Positions 1 through 8,399 of a DNA stretch of 64,000 nucleotides are shown here, one piece after another (the first letter of the stretch is position 1; every line of letters begins with the position of its first letter). The DNA is taken from NCBI GenBank assembly GCA_035476575.1, contig DATILL010000074.1:1-64000 (forward strand), read 5' to 3'. The notes beneath the pieces were generated by a model, which worked only from the letters and a program-made list of their open reading frames with translations, made no database searches and was not told the DNA's origin. The translations under genes and the position numbers were made by a program. The stretch comes from DATILL01 sp035476575. GTDB taxonomy: Bacteria > Actinomycetota > Actinomycetes > Mycobacteriales > JACQDL01.

Positions 1-2
1 GA

Positions 3-124
3 CGCACCCCGGCCGGGGTCACCGTCCGCGTCCTGCAACACACCCTCGCCCTGACCGCCGCCATCTGGCACAACGACAAGACCGCACAACCCTCATGCGA
101 TCGTTGACCGCCTACAACCACTGA
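3..124 (+). pseudogene. IS982-like transposase, 3' remnant with frameshift
   Basis: The window opens inside an open frame that reads LALTAAIWHNDKT and then stops at 105-107. The neighbouring frame gives LMRSLTAYNH and a stop at 122-124. Joined, they give the ending I associate with IS982-family transposases of actinobacteria (ALTAAIWHN...RSLTAYDH-type). One missing base in the C-run around 89-93 explains the break, so the gene looks decayed unless this is a sequencing error. Only the C-terminal end is in the window, so the element boundary and terminal repeats cannot be defined. The family assignment is from memory of the ending motif. Confidence 0.6.
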
Positions 125-147
125 CCCCCTGGAATCAACCATCTAAG

Positions 148-1320
148 GTGGCGGGCGTGAAGGCCCGACTCTGGACCGCCGTGGGCATCCTGGCCGCCTT
201 GGCCCTGCTCGCGCTGGTCGCGATCCCGGTGGTGCGGGCCAGCGACTGGGCGAACACCTCGCGCGGCATCGCGGCGGCCCCGGCCGAGCCCGGGCTGGCC
301 CCGCTGCCGGAGACGCCGCGCCGGCTCTGGGCCGCCCCGGGCAGCCCGCCGGGCAGCGGCACGCCGGTGGCCGGCGGCACCGTCGTCGTCGCCGGCCCGC
401 ACCGCATCGAAGGCCGAGAGCCCGGCACCGGCGCCACCCGGTGGTACTACGAGCGGCGCAACGTCACCCTGTGCGACTGGACCATCCGCGACGGCGTGGT
501 CTTCGCCGCGTACCGCAAGGCCGCCGGCTGCCGGGACCTGGTCGCGCTGAACGCCGGCACCGGTGCCCGGTTGTGGTATCGCAACGCCGAGCTGCCCGCT
601 GACGTCCGGCTGTCCGCCATCCCCGGGGTCCTCGTCGCGGCCGACCGGAGCGGGCTGACCACGCTCGACACCGGCGGCGGGCTGAACCGGTGGACCTACA
701 CACCCAGCGGCTGCACGCTGTCCACGCCGGTGCTCGGCGACCAGGGGGTGGCGGTGCTCTCCTGGTGCGCTGGGCAGCCGGAGCCGCAGGTGGTGCTGCT
801 CGGCGCGTTCGACGGCAAGCAGAAGTGGGCCAGGCCGGCGCCCGGCGACCTGCCCCGGATCCTGGCCGCCGACCATGAGGTCTCCGTCCTGGCCGTCCCA
901 GCCGTCCCAGCCGTTCCGGCGCACGACCCCGTCATCACGCAGTACGACGCTGGCGGCCGGCAGGTCAGCGCCCTCACCAGCCCGAAGCTGTCCTACGTCG
1001 ACCCGGCCCGGGCTGGCGCCGTCGTCCACAGCGGGCTGCTGCTCGGCTGGACCGGGAGCGAGCTGTTCGCGGTGGCCCAGGCCAGCGACCGGCTGCTGTG
1101 GACGGTCGGCGGCACCGGCCCGGTGGGCGGTGGCCAGGGCGACGCGGTGCTGCCCTCCGCGGTGGGCCTCGTCGAGCTGGACCTGGCCACCGGGCGCACC
1201 CGGAGAACGCTGCCGCTGCCGTCCGACGGCCCGTCTGGCGCCGGCCAGCCGGTGGCGATCGGCCGGACCGGCGCGCTCGTCGTGCTGGCTGGCCCAGGCG
1301 GCACCGTGGTCTACGGCTGA
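148..1320 (+). CDS. membrane-anchored PQQ-like beta-propeller protein
   Basis: Protein of 387-390 residues with one N-terminal hydrophobic segment (about residues 8-30) that should act as a signal anchor. The rest is extracellular and rich in repeating blades of the PQQ/quinoprotein type, with motifs such as LNAGTGARLWYR, DTGGGLNRWTY and FDGKQKWARP. Such domains usually bind partners or ligands rather than catalyse when they stand alone. The start could be GTG 148 or GTG 157; AAGG at 145-148 favours 157. The gene begins only about 25 bp after the transposase stop, so its native promoter may have been replaced or disrupted. Function unknown; BamB-like or sensor-domain roles are possible. Confidence 0.7.
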   Translation: MAGVKARLWTAVGILAALALLALVAIPVVRASDWANTSRGIAAAPAEPGLAPLPETPRRLWAAPGSPPGSGTPVAGGTVVVAGPHRIEGREPGTGATRWYYERRNVTLCDWTIRDGVVFAAYRKAAGCRDLVALNAGTGARLWYRNAELPADVRLSAIPGVLVAADRSGLTTLDTGGGLNRWTYTPSGCTLSTPVLGDQGVAVLSWCAGQPEPQVVLLGAFDGKQKWARPAPGDLPRILAADHEVSVLAVPAVPAVPAHDPVITQYDAGGRQVSALTSPKLSYVDPARAGAVVHSGLLLGWTGSELFAVAQASDRLLWTVGGTGPVGGGQGDAVLPSAVGLVELDLATGRTRRTLPLPSDGPSGAGQPVAIGRTGALVVLAGPGGTVVYG

Positions 1321-1379
1321 ACAACCCGGGACGGCGCCCGGGCTCCACGGCGCGAGAACCGCAGCGTTAGCTCCACACG

Positions 1380-1676
1380 CTAGAACCGCAGCCGGATCCG
1401 GCACCAGGTACGGCGCCGGCAGGCCGGGCAGCGCACCCACGAGGCGTACCGGCGGACCAGCGGCAGGTACAGGCTCGGCAGCATGCCACGGGCCGCCTGC
1501 AGGATGGTCAACGTCGACCGCTGCCCGCACGAGGAGCAGTCCAGCGTCACCGACCCGGCGGCCGGGCGGGCATCGGTCGGGCTGAACAGCGCCCGCTTGC
1601 CTTCGGCGTCCACGGTGGAGAGGCTGCGCACGCCGTTGACCCTGCGCCGGACCCGGTCCAGCCCGTCGCCGCTCAT
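1380..1676 (-). CDS. small zinc-ribbon-like protein linked to ParA
   Basis: 98-residue basic protein with two Cys pairs, CSSCG near residue 47 and CPAC near residue 83, as in a zinc ribbon, and basic patches at both ends. No enzyme motif is seen. Its ATG overlaps the parA stop by four bases (ATGA), so it is almost certainly co-translated with parA and probably serves the same process. I do not recognise the family beyond the zinc-ribbon appearance. Confidence 0.7.
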   Translation of the reverse strand: MSGDGLDRVRRRVNGVRSLSTVDAEGKRALFSPTDARPAAGSVTLDCSSCGQRSTLTILQAARGMLPSLYLPLVRRYASWVRCPACRRRTWCRIRLRF

Positions 1677-2485
1677 TCGCCGTCCCCCGGCAGCCAGGGC
1701 GGGACGTCCCAGGCCCAGCGGTCCACCGGCCAGTGCAGCGCCAGCGTGCGGGCCAGCTCCCGGTACGCCCGCGCGCCGGCCGAGCGGGGCGCGACTCCCA
1801 GCACGCTGCGCCCCGCCGCGGGCGCTTCGGCAAACCGGATCGAGCGTGGGATGGGTGGCCCCAGCAGCAGTACACCGAACCGCCCGGTGATGTCGGCCAG
1901 CACGTCCCGGGCGTGCACGGTCCGGCCGTCGTACAGGGTGGGCAGCACGCCCAGCACGCCCAGCTTGGCATTGGTCAGCCGCTGCACGTCGTACACCGTG
2001 TCCATGAGCTGGCCGACGCCCCGGTGCGCGAGCGTCTCGGGCTGCAGCGGCACCAGCACCTCGGACGCCGCGGTCAGGCCGTTCAGGGTGAGCACGCCGA
2101 GCGACGGCGGGCAGTCGATGATCACGTCGTCGTACGCCGAGAGCAGCGGGGCCAGCGCCTTGCGCAGCGCGTGCTCGCGGCCTCGCCGCTGCAGCAGCAC
2201 CGCCTCGCAGCCAGCCAGCTCGATCGTGGCTGGCAGCACGTCCGGGCCGTCCTTGGTGCGCTGCGCCACCGTGCCGGCCGAGACCCGGCCGAGCAGCACG
2301 TCATGGGCCGACATCAGCAGCTCGTCCGGGTCGAGCCCGAGGGAGAAGGTCAGGCAGGCCTGCGGGTCAAGGTCAACGAGCAGCACCCGGCGTCCCTGCT
2401 CGGCCAGGGCCGCGCCGAGCGAGACGACAGTCGTGGTCTTGGCGACGCCACCCTTCTGGTTGGCGACCGCGAGGACGTGGCTCAC
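1673..2485 (-). CDS. ParA/Soj-family ATPase (orphan)
   Basis: 270-residue P-loop ATPase of the ParA/MinD superfamily. It has the deviant Walker A KGGVAKTT near residue 10, LLVDLDPQA near 40 (Walker A'-like), and DDVIIDCPPSLG (Walker B) near 125. A GTG start at 2485 is chosen because it puts the family-typical VSHVLAVANQKGG at the N-terminus; longer frames add low-complexity residues. No parB or parS-like gene is nearby, so this is an orphan ParA that more likely positions some other cellular cargo than the chromosome. It overlaps the zinc-ribbon gene downstream and diverges from the hydrolase gene. Confidence 0.85.
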   Translation of the reverse strand: MSHVLAVANQKGGVAKTTTVVSLGAALAEQGRRVLLVDLDPQACLTFSLGLDPDELLMSAHDVLLGRVSAGTVAQRTKDGPDVLPATIELAGCEAVLLQRRGREHALRKALAPLLSAYDDVIIDCPPSLGVLTLNGLTAASEVLVPLQPETLAHRGVGQLMDTVYDVQRLTNAKLGVLGVLPTLYDGRTVHARDVLADITGRFGVLLLGPPIPRSIRFAEAPAAGRSVLGVAPRSAGARAYRELARTLALHWPVDRWAWDVPPWLPGDGE

Positions 2486-2589
2486 CGCTGGAGTCCGACG
2501 TTCATGGATACCCAGTCTCACCCCACGGGGGCCGACCAAACAACCCGTCGCGCTCGAGATGACCGGGTCACCAAGGCAGGATCGACGGC

Positions 2590-3474
2590 GTGAACCAGAT
2601 TGCGCCACATCGCGCGAGCGTCCGGCTGCTCGACACCCCGACCGGCCCGCTGGCACTGCTGGACACCGGCGTGCCCACCGGGCCGGCTCCCCAGGCACCG
2701 GTGCTGCTCGTGCCGGGGTACACCGGCAGCAAGGAGGACTTCGCGCCGCTGGTCGACCCGCTGGCCAGCCTGGGCCACCGGGTGGTCGCGATGGACCAGC
2801 GTGGCCAGTTCGAGTCGCCCGGGGTGGCCGAGCCGGCGGCGTACACGATGGCGGCGCTGGCCGCGGACGTGCTGTCCGTGGCCGACGACCTGGCCGGTGA
2901 CGCGGCCGGGCCGGTGCACCTGGTCGGCCACTCCTTCGGCGGGCTGGTGGCCCGGCTCGCGGTGATCACCCGCCCGGCGGCGGTCCGCTCGCTGGTGCTG
3001 CTGGGGTCCGGGCCGGCGGCGATTGGCGGCGTCCGGCGGACCCGGATGGACGCGCTGGAGCCGGTCCTGGCGTCCGGCGGGCTGCCCGCCGTACACGCCG
3101 TCCTGGAGCTGCTGGCCCAGGCCGACCCGACGTGGCTGGCCACCCCACCGCGGCTGCGGGAGTTCCTGAGGCGGCGGTTCCTCGGCTCGCACGAGGTCGG
3201 GCTGCGGGCCATGGGCGACGCGCTGCGGACCGAGCCGGACCGCGTGGCCGCGCTGGCTGCCACCGGCGTGCCGGTGCTGGTGGCCTACGGCGCGGCGGAC
3301 GACGCCTGGCCGCCGCAGGTGCAGACCGAGATGGCCAGGCGGCTGGGCGCCGCCGTCGCGGTCATCCCGGCCGCGGCGCACTCCCCGGCGGTGGAGAACC
3401 CGGCCGAGGTCGTGCGGGCGCTCGCCTCGTTCTGGCGGTCCCACTCCCGACGATCATCGAGTTATGGTGGCTGA
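2590..3474 (+). CDS. alpha/beta-hydrolase fold protein
   Basis: 294 residues with the full hydrolase triad pattern: nucleophile elbow GHSFGG (about residue 118), acid in GAADDAWP (about 237) and His in AAAHSPAVENP (about 262). LLVPGYTGSKEDF supplies the oxyanion region. It is probably an esterase or lipase-like enzyme of the cytosol; substrate unknown. AAGGCAGGA precedes the GTG. The last residues (RRSSSYGG) are encoded by the 63-bp repeat at 3447-3513, so the natural C-terminus was probably altered. The stop overlaps the next start (TGATG). Confidence 0.85.
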   Translation: MNQIAPHRASVRLLDTPTGPLALLDTGVPTGPAPQAPVLLVPGYTGSKEDFAPLVDPLASLGHRVVAMDQRGQFESPGVAEPAAYTMAALAADVLSVADDLAGDAAGPVHLVGHSFGGLVARLAVITRPAAVRSLVLLGSGPAAIGGVRRTRMDALEPVLASGGLPAVHAVLELLAQADPTWLATPPRLREFLRRRFLGSHEVGLRAMGDALRTEPDRVAALAATGVPVLVAYGAADDAWPPQVQTEMARRLGAAVAVIPAAAHSPAVENPAEVVRALASFWRSHSRRSSSYGG

Positions 3475-3513
3475 TGGAGATCAACAAGCGACAACAGCTC
3501 GATGATCGCGGGG
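3447..3513. repeat. 63-bp inverted-repeat element, copy A (gene junction)
   Basis: Arms CGATCATCGAG (3451-3461) and CTCGATGATCG (3498-3508) form an inverted repeat. The same element occurs at about 40067-40131, where the arms and the internal block around TATNGNGGCT...GAGATCA are recognisably the same. Here it supplies the last codons of the hydrolase, the TGATG stop-start junction, and the first dozen codons of the MpaB-like protein. Confidence 0.75.
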
Positions 3514-4322
3514 ATGATGGGCTGTTCGGGCCGGCGAGCGTGACCTGGCGGCTGCACGCCGACCCGATGCTCTGGCTGGGCGGGGTGCGCGCGCTGTACC
3601 TGCAGGCGTTACACCCGGAGGCGATGGCCGGGATCGAGCGGCACTCGCGGTTCCGGGACGACCCGTGGGGGCGGCTGCGGCGCACCGGCGACTATGTCGG
3701 GACCGTCACCTACGGCACCCGCGAGCAGGCCGAGCGGGCCGGGGCCAGGGTCCGGACGGTGCACCGGCGGCTGGGCCTGGACGACCCGGACCTGCTGCGC
3801 TGGGTGCACTGCTGCGAGGTCGACTCGTTCCTGGTCGCGGTGCGGCGGGCCGGGATGGCGGTGTCGGCCGCGGAGGCCGACCGGTACGTCGCGGAGCAGG
3901 TGCGGGCGGCCGTCCTGGCAGGGGTGCCGGAGCCAGGCACACCGACCTCGGTGGCCGAGCTGGCGGCGTACTTCGGCACGCTCCGGCCGGGCCTGGCACT
4001 GACCCCGGCCGCCCGATCGGCGGCTCGCTTCCTGCTGTTCCCGCCGATGCCGGTGCGGGTGGAGCTGCTCACCCCGGCACGGCCGCTGTGGACGGTGCTG
4101 GCCAGTGCGTCGTTCGGGCTGCTGCCGCGGTGGGCCCGGCGGATGTACGCGGCGGCGGCGTTGCCTGCCGCCGACCTGCCCGGCGCGAACCTCGCGCCCG
4201 TCGACTGGGCTGCCACCGCGACGGCGCGCACGCTGCGGTCCGCGGTCCGGCTGCTGCCGGCCGGGCTGCGCGAGGGGCCGCACTACCAGGCGGCCAAGGC
4301 TCGGGTCGCCGCACGCGGGTAG
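3474..4322 (+). CDS. oxygenase MpaB family protein (DUF2236)
   Basis: 282 residues resembling the DUF2236/MpaB (latex-clearing-protein-like haem protein) family. Family-type segments are FGPASVTWRLHADP near the N-terminus, ALYLQALHPEAMAGIERHS, YVGTVTYGT, WVHCCEVDSFL, and a C-terminal LLPAGLREGPHY. The His residues in LHPEAM and WVHCCE are where haem ligands sit in this family. Members are haem b oxygenases; the substrate here is unknown. The first ~13 residues (MEINKRQQLDDRG) come from the inserted repeat, not the family. It overlaps the hydrolase by one base and should be translated with it. Confidence 0.8.
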   Translation: MEINKRQQLDDRGDDGLFGPASVTWRLHADPMLWLGGVRALYLQALHPEAMAGIERHSRFRDDPWGRLRRTGDYVGTVTYGTREQAERAGARVRTVHRRLGLDDPDLLRWVHCCEVDSFLVAVRRAGMAVSAAEADRYVAEQVRAAVLAGVPEPGTPTSVAELAAYFGTLRPGLALTPAARSAARFLLFPPMPVRVELLTPARPLWTVLASASFGLLPRWARRMYAAAALPAADLPGANLAPVDWAATATARTLRSAVRLLPAGLREGPHYQAAKARVAARG

Positions 4323-4429
4323 CACCAGGGCCGCGTACGGCGAGCGCGGGCCGGAGCTGCCAGCCTTAGGCACCGCCCGTCTCGGGTGCCGCCCCATCTC
4401 GGGTGCCGGCCGCCGCTGCGGGCCACCGG

Positions 4430-5302
4430 CTATGCGGGCTCCAGCGTGGCCGCCAGCCCGGACCATGGCTCGTGGGGCGGGGCGGCCGCCTGGCCGACGG
4501 CACAGTGCCGGCGGTAGTCGCACCAGCCGCACCTCGGCCCGGGGTTGGCCGGGAAGACGTCGTCCGGGTCGGCGCCCGCGGCCAGCGTGTCGGTCGCCGC
4601 CACGATGTCGGCGGCGGTGTCCTCGGCCCGGCCGATGTGCCGGGCCAGCGACTCCTCCGTGTGCCGCCAGCGGGTCACCGTACCGGTCGGCAGGTGGTGC
4701 AGCTCGACCTGCTGGCAGGGCCGGCGCAGGGTCCGGGCGGCGGCCAGCGCGTAGACGGCCAGCGCCAGCGAGGCCCGCGTGTCTGCCTCACCCGGCTGGT
4801 GCCGGCCGGTCTTGTAGTCGACGATCACCAGCTCACCGACCCGCTCGTCGATGCGGTCGACCCGCCCGGACAGGGCAAGCCGGTCGGTGCGGGCGGCGAC
4901 ATGCCGCTCCACCCCGGCCGGGTCGTCGGCCGGGTCCAGCGCCGCGACGTACGGCTCCAGCCAGGCCGTAGCCCGGCCCCGCCACTCGGCCGACTGCGCG
5001 GCGTCCCGGAAGCCCTCCTCGATCCAGCAGCCGGTCAGCAGCGCTGCCACTCCGGTCGGGGTACGGCGGCCGTGCGGGAGGTCCCACCATCGCTTCAGCG
5101 CGGTGTGTACGGCGGCCCCCACCGAGTTGTGCGCCCACGGCGGTCCCTTGGCCAGGGCGGGCCGGTCCAGGTAGGTCATCCGGTACCGCCGCGGGCAGTC
5201 GGTGTACGCCGTCAGCCGGGACGGCGTGCAGGCGAACAGCCGGGTCGGCATCCCGGCCAGCCCCAACTGCTCGGGCCGGTCGGCGCGGGCCGGGCCGGTC
5301 AT
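4430..5302 (-). CDS. RecB/Cas4-like PD-(D/E)XK nuclease with Fe-S cysteines
   Basis: 290 residues. The PD-(D/E)XK nuclease core is visible as GRVDRID followed by VIVDYKTGR. One Cys in TDCPRRYRM (about 36) plus three in CGWCDYRRHC near the C-terminus form the four-Cys pattern of a 4Fe-4S cluster, as in AddB, Cas4 and the standalone RecB-like exonucleases of actinobacteria. It likely acts in DNA end processing or repair. No cas genes or repeats are near, so a CRISPR role is unlikely. It starts four bases after the upstream gene's stop; an internal ATG at residue 18 (MPTRLFACTPSRL) is an alternative start. Confidence 0.85.
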   Translation of the reverse strand: MTGPARADRPEQLGLAGMPTRLFACTPSRLTAYTDCPRRYRMTYLDRPALAKGPPWAHNSVGAAVHTALKRWWDLPHGRRTPTGVAALLTGCWIEEGFRDAAQSAEWRGRATAWLEPYVAALDPADDPAGVERHVAARTDRLALSGRVDRIDERVGELVIVDYKTGRHQPGEADTRASLALAVYALAAARTLRRPCQQVELHHLPTGTVTRWRHTEESLARHIGRAEDTAADIVAATDTLAAGADPDDVFPANPGPRCGWCDYRRHCAVGQAAAPPHEPWSGLAATLEPA

Positions 5303-5305
5303 CGG

Positions 5306-6592
5306 CTACCAGCTACCGCCGCCGCCATCGCCACCACCCCCGAAGTCACCGCCGCCACCGAAGTCACCACCACCCCAGCCACCGCCGAAGTCCCCTCCCC
5401 CACCGAAGTCGCCACCCCAGCCGCCGCCCGAGTCACCGCCCGAGTTGGACGGCTGGTCGTGCTGCGCGTCCTGGTAGCCCTCGCGGTAGCCCGAGTCGAA
5501 CCCACCACCGCCCCAACCGCCGCCCCAGCCACCGAACCCGCCGGTTACGACGCTGGTGAGCAGCAACGTCTCCCAGAACGGCATCGAGTACCACCCGGCC
5601 CCGTAACCGCCGCCACCGCCGTAGTAGTACGGCGCGCCGGGCTGGTAGTCGGGGTAGCCGCGCACCTGCTGGCCCTGCACATCGACCGTGGTGGGCGCGT
5701 CCAACGTCTTCCCGCCGCCGGGGTGCAGCGGAGGCAGCTCCAGCCCCTCGGGCAGCCCCAGCTCCGTGCGCGCGGTGCGCGCCGCGTACAGGCCCTCCAG
5801 CACGGTCCGACCGGCCGTCTCGTACGTAGCCGGCGAGTCGGCCTGGGCGAGCTGCGAGCCAGCCGCGGTGTAGCGCTCGGCGGCGTCCGCGATGGCCTGC
5901 CGGGCGACTGCGTTGTCCTTGGCGTCCAGGTTGGCCACGTCCGCGCCCAGCCGGTCGTACTGCGCCGTGACCTCCGCCCGCAGGTCGGCCAGCTCGCGCT
6001 GCTTCTTGCGCTTGCGCGAGTAGAAGAAGGCACCGCCGCCGACCGCCCCGGCGCCAAGAATGCTGGCCAGGATCAGCCCGCCGTGGCCACCCCCGGAACC
6101 CTCCTTGCCACCGGCCACCGTCGTCGTGGCAGCCGTGCCGGAGCCAGCGCAGCTTGACGGGATGGGCAAGCCGTCGACCTTGTGGACGAACTCGACCAGC
6201 GCGTCGGTGACCGCGCCGGGGTGCGCCTGCACCGCATCTGCGGCGGCCTGGCCGACCGGGGAGTTGCAGTACACGTTCGAGGCGGCGTTGAACCTGGTCC
6301 CGGACACGACGGCGACCGTCCGGCGCCCGCCCAGCGCGGCACCGATCCGCTGTGCCGCCAACCCAGGGTCGCCCGCCGACGCCGGCAGCAGCGCGATCCG
6401 GATCTCCCGGCTGCCGATGGCGTCAGCAATCTTCTGGCCGTCGTACCTGACCGACACACCGCTGCTCGGGGCGAAGACGTGCTTGCCGTCCCGGAAGCTC
6501 GCGATCGCGTTGTCGACATCGTCGGCGTACGCAGGGGTCGCCCACAGAGCCGCGAAGAACCCCGCGGCCAGCACTACCAGCAGCTTTCTCAC
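5306..6592 (-). CDS. secreted/anchored protein with Gly-rich tail
   Basis: 428 residues. There is a signal peptide (MRKLLVVLAAGFFAALWA, cleavage near AYA-D), then an extracytoplasmic domain of about 145 residues with two Cys. A transmembrane helix follows (LILASILGAGAVGGGAFF, about 173-190), then a basic stop-transfer RKRKKQ, a helical coiled region, and a tail of Gly/Trp/Asp/Phe repeats (GGGWGG, GGDFGGG) over the last ~90 residues. The outline resembles TPM-type (YgcG-like) membrane proteins, but the first domain is too divergent for me to confirm. Co-directional with and four bases from the nuclease gene. Confidence 0.7.
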   Translation of the reverse strand: MRKLLVVLAAGFFAALWATPAYADDVDNAIASFRDGKHVFAPSSGVSVRYDGQKIADAIGSREIRIALLPASAGDPGLAAQRIGAALGGRRTVAVVSGTRFNAASNVYCNSPVGQAAADAVQAHPGAVTDALVEFVHKVDGLPIPSSCAGSGTAATTTVAGGKEGSGGGHGGLILASILGAGAVGGGAFFYSRKRKKQRELADLRAEVTAQYDRLGADVANLDAKDNAVARQAIADAAERYTAAGSQLAQADSPATYETAGRTVLEGLYAARTARTELGLPEGLELPPLHPGGGKTLDAPTTVDVQGQQVRGYPDYQPGAPYYYGGGGGYGAGWYSMPFWETLLLTSVVTGGFGGWGGGWGGGGFDSGYREGYQDAQHDQPSNSGGDSGGGWGGDFGGGGDFGGGWGGGDFGGGGDFGGGGDGGGGSW

Positions 6593-6671
6593 CCGGCCAC
6601 GCTACCTCGTTACGGTGACAGAACGCTGGCCCGAACGGACAGACCCCGAACGGACAGACCTGGCCGGTCGC

Positions 6672-7529
6672 TCACCCGACCACCGGCGCGAGCCCGCTGG
6701 CCCGCGCCACGATCGCCTCGTACGCCGCCGGGTCGGTGCGCTGCGCGCCGAGCCTGACCGCCTTGTTGACGCCGTGGTAGTCGCTGGACCCGGTCATGAC
6801 CAGCCCCAGCTCGGCGGCCAGCCCGCGAAGCTGGGCGCGGTCGGCCGGGGCCTGGTCCGGGTGGTCGACCTCCAGCCCGGCCAACCCGGCGGCCGCCATC
6901 TCGGCGATCACCTCGTCGGAGACCACCCGGCCACGGTGCCGGGCCAGCGGGTGGGCGAAGACCGGCACCCCGCCGGCCGCCCGCACCATCCGGACCGCGG
7001 TCAGCACCTCAGTGTCCTGCTTGGCGACGTAGTACGGGCTGGACGGGTGCAGGATCCGCTCGAACGCCTCGCCCACCGAGGACACCACACCGACCCGGAC
7101 CAGCAGCCGGGCGATGTGCGGGCGACCCACCGAGCCGTCGCCAGCCAGCTCCCGGACGGCGTCCCAGTCGACCGGGTAGCCGTCGGCGGCGAGCCGCTCG
7201 ACGATCTGCCGGCCCCGGTCCAGCCGGGAGCCGCGCAGCCGGCGCTGCTCGGCCACGAACGCCGCCTCGGTCGGGTCGAACAGGTAGGCGAGCAGGTGCA
7301 GGGTGACCCGGCTGCCGGTCGGGCTCAGGCTCACGCAGGACAGCTCCGCGCCACGCAGCAGGGTGAGGCCCGTCGGCAGTGCGGCAACCGCCTCCGCCCA
7401 CCCGCCGGTGGTGTCGTGATCGGTCAGGGCGACCACGTCCAGCCCCTCGGTGCGGGCCGCGCGGACCAGCTCGGCGGGGCTGTCGGTGCCATCGGAGGCG
7501 GTGGAGTGGGTGTGCAGGTCGATCCGCAT
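6672..7529 (-). CDS. PHP-domain phosphoesterase (YciV/RNase AM-like)
   Basis: 285 residues with PHP metal-binding motifs: DLHTHSTASDG at the N-terminus, ALTDHDT near 38, RGAELSC near 60, GRPHIAR near 138, FAHPLA near 195 and SSDYHG near 250. This is the family of 3',5'-nucleoside bisphosphate phosphatases and 5'-3' exoribonuclease RNase AM. It probably hydrolyses pAp or short RNA ends in the cytoplasm. A short duplication of CGAACGGACAGACC lies just downstream at about 6632-6661. Confidence 0.88.
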   Translation of the reverse strand: MRIDLHTHSTASDGTDSPAELVRAARTEGLDVVALTDHDTTGGWAEAVAALPTGLTLLRGAELSCVSLSPTGSRVTLHLLAYLFDPTEAAFVAEQRRLRGSRLDRGRQIVERLAADGYPVDWDAVRELAGDGSVGRPHIARLLVRVGVVSSVGEAFERILHPSSPYYVAKQDTEVLTAVRMVRAAGGVPVFAHPLARHRGRVVSDEVIAEMAAAGLAGLEVDHPDQAPADRAQLRGLAAELGLVMTGSSDYHGVNKAVRLGAQRTDPAAYEAIVARASGLAPVVG

Positions 7530-7622
7530 GCGGGCAGCATCCAGCGTCGAACGGCGTCGGGTGCCTCAAGCGTAGCGACCGGTGACCAGCCTCCTGGCCG
7601 GCGACCGCCTGTTGGCGGGCTG

Positions 7623-8135
7623 CTAGTCCGGTGCGGGGTCGGTCTCCGGCGCCGGACGCTTGCCGAACAGCAGCTCCGCGACCTGGATGTAGAGCCGGTC
7701 CGGCCGCGGCAGGTAGTCGATCCGGGACAACGCCTGGTCCTGGCCGGCCGACTCCACAATGAACACGCCGTAGCCGAGCATCTGGCCTACGACACTGCGC
7801 TCGTAGGTCATGTCCGTGACCTTGGCCAGCGGCATCATGGCCACCTTCCGGGTGATGATGCCGCTGGTCATGATCACTCGCTGGTCGGTGACCACGAACC
7901 GCTCGACGTACCACAGGCAGACCTGGAAGCCGAACCGCAGCAACGCGACCAGCACGAGCCACCAGGCGACCTGAGCGCCGATCGGGGAGGCATGGAAGAT
8001 CACCGCGAACAGGATGGCTCCCACAACCAGACCGGTCGCCTGCAGCCCGTCACCGGCCAGGATCGCCCAGTGCCGCCGCACCCGAATAACAGTCCGCTCG
8101 GTGGGGAGCAGGTACTTCTCCGGGGCGTACGCCAT
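7623..8135 (-). CDS. PH-domain membrane protein (bPH2/DUF304)
   Basis: 170 residues. Two hydrophobic segments (about 27-46 and 55-75) are followed by a bacterial PH-like domain with FVVTDQRVIMTSGIITRK and MPLAKVTDMTYERS, typical of bPH2 proteins. These are peripheral membrane proteins of unknown function. It follows the small membrane peptide gene by eight bases and precedes the PHP gene by about 93. Confidence 0.82.
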   Translation of the reverse strand: MAYAPEKYLLPTERTVIRVRRHWAILAGDGLQATGLVVGAILFAVIFHASPIGAQVAWWLVLVALLRFGFQVCLWYVERFVVTDQRVIMTSGIITRKVAMMPLAKVTDMTYERSVVGQMLGYGVFIVESAGQDQALSRIDYLPRPDRLYIQVAELLFGKRPAPETDPAPD

Positions 8136-8143
8136 GCGGGCGC

Positions 8144-8305
8144 CTAGACCGTGAGGGACTTGACGAACAGGGCCAGCTTGTCAGCCGCCGTACCGACGCC
8201 GCTCAGCGCGTTCTTCACCAGGTCCGCCGAGGCCGCCGGTTGGTTGACGACGAAGAAGATGAGGAAGGCGATGCCCGCCAGGATCGCGACTCTCTTCATT
8301 TTCAC
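8144..8305 (-). CDS. small single-pass membrane/secreted peptide
   Basis: A 51-53 residue frame beginning MKRVAILAGIAFLIFF, then VVNQPAASADLVKNAL and ending VKSLTV. It has a signal or TM segment, an AxA-like site, and a short amphipathic helix. Starts at GTG 8305 (GGAG eight bases upstream) or ATG 8299. Similar short peptides sit beside PH-domain genes in many actinomycetes as I recall them. It ends eight bases before the PH gene, so both are probably co-expressed. Function unknown. Confidence 0.72.
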   Translation of the reverse strand: MKMKRVAILAGIAFLIFFVVNQPAASADLVKNALSGVGTAADKLALFVKSLTV

Positions 8306-8399
8306 GCTGCTCACTCCACCCAGCAGTTAGATCCTGCGATGAGAAGTTGTACCGCGTCACGGGGTTGTGACGCGACCGGACCCGCTGACTCGGTTGTCA

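Noticed and set aside
1673..2485. ParA as part of a plasmid or integrated element
   Set aside because: No ParB, replication or conjugation genes near; the flanks are ordinary chromosomal genes.
4378..4411. Direct repeat TCTCGGGTGCCG x2 between MpaB and nuclease genes
   Set aside because: Two short copies in a convergent gap with no further structure; not enough for a feature.
4430..5302. RecB-like nuclease as Cas4
   Set aside because: No CRISPR array or other cas gene nearby; standalone RecB-like proteins are common in actinobacteria.
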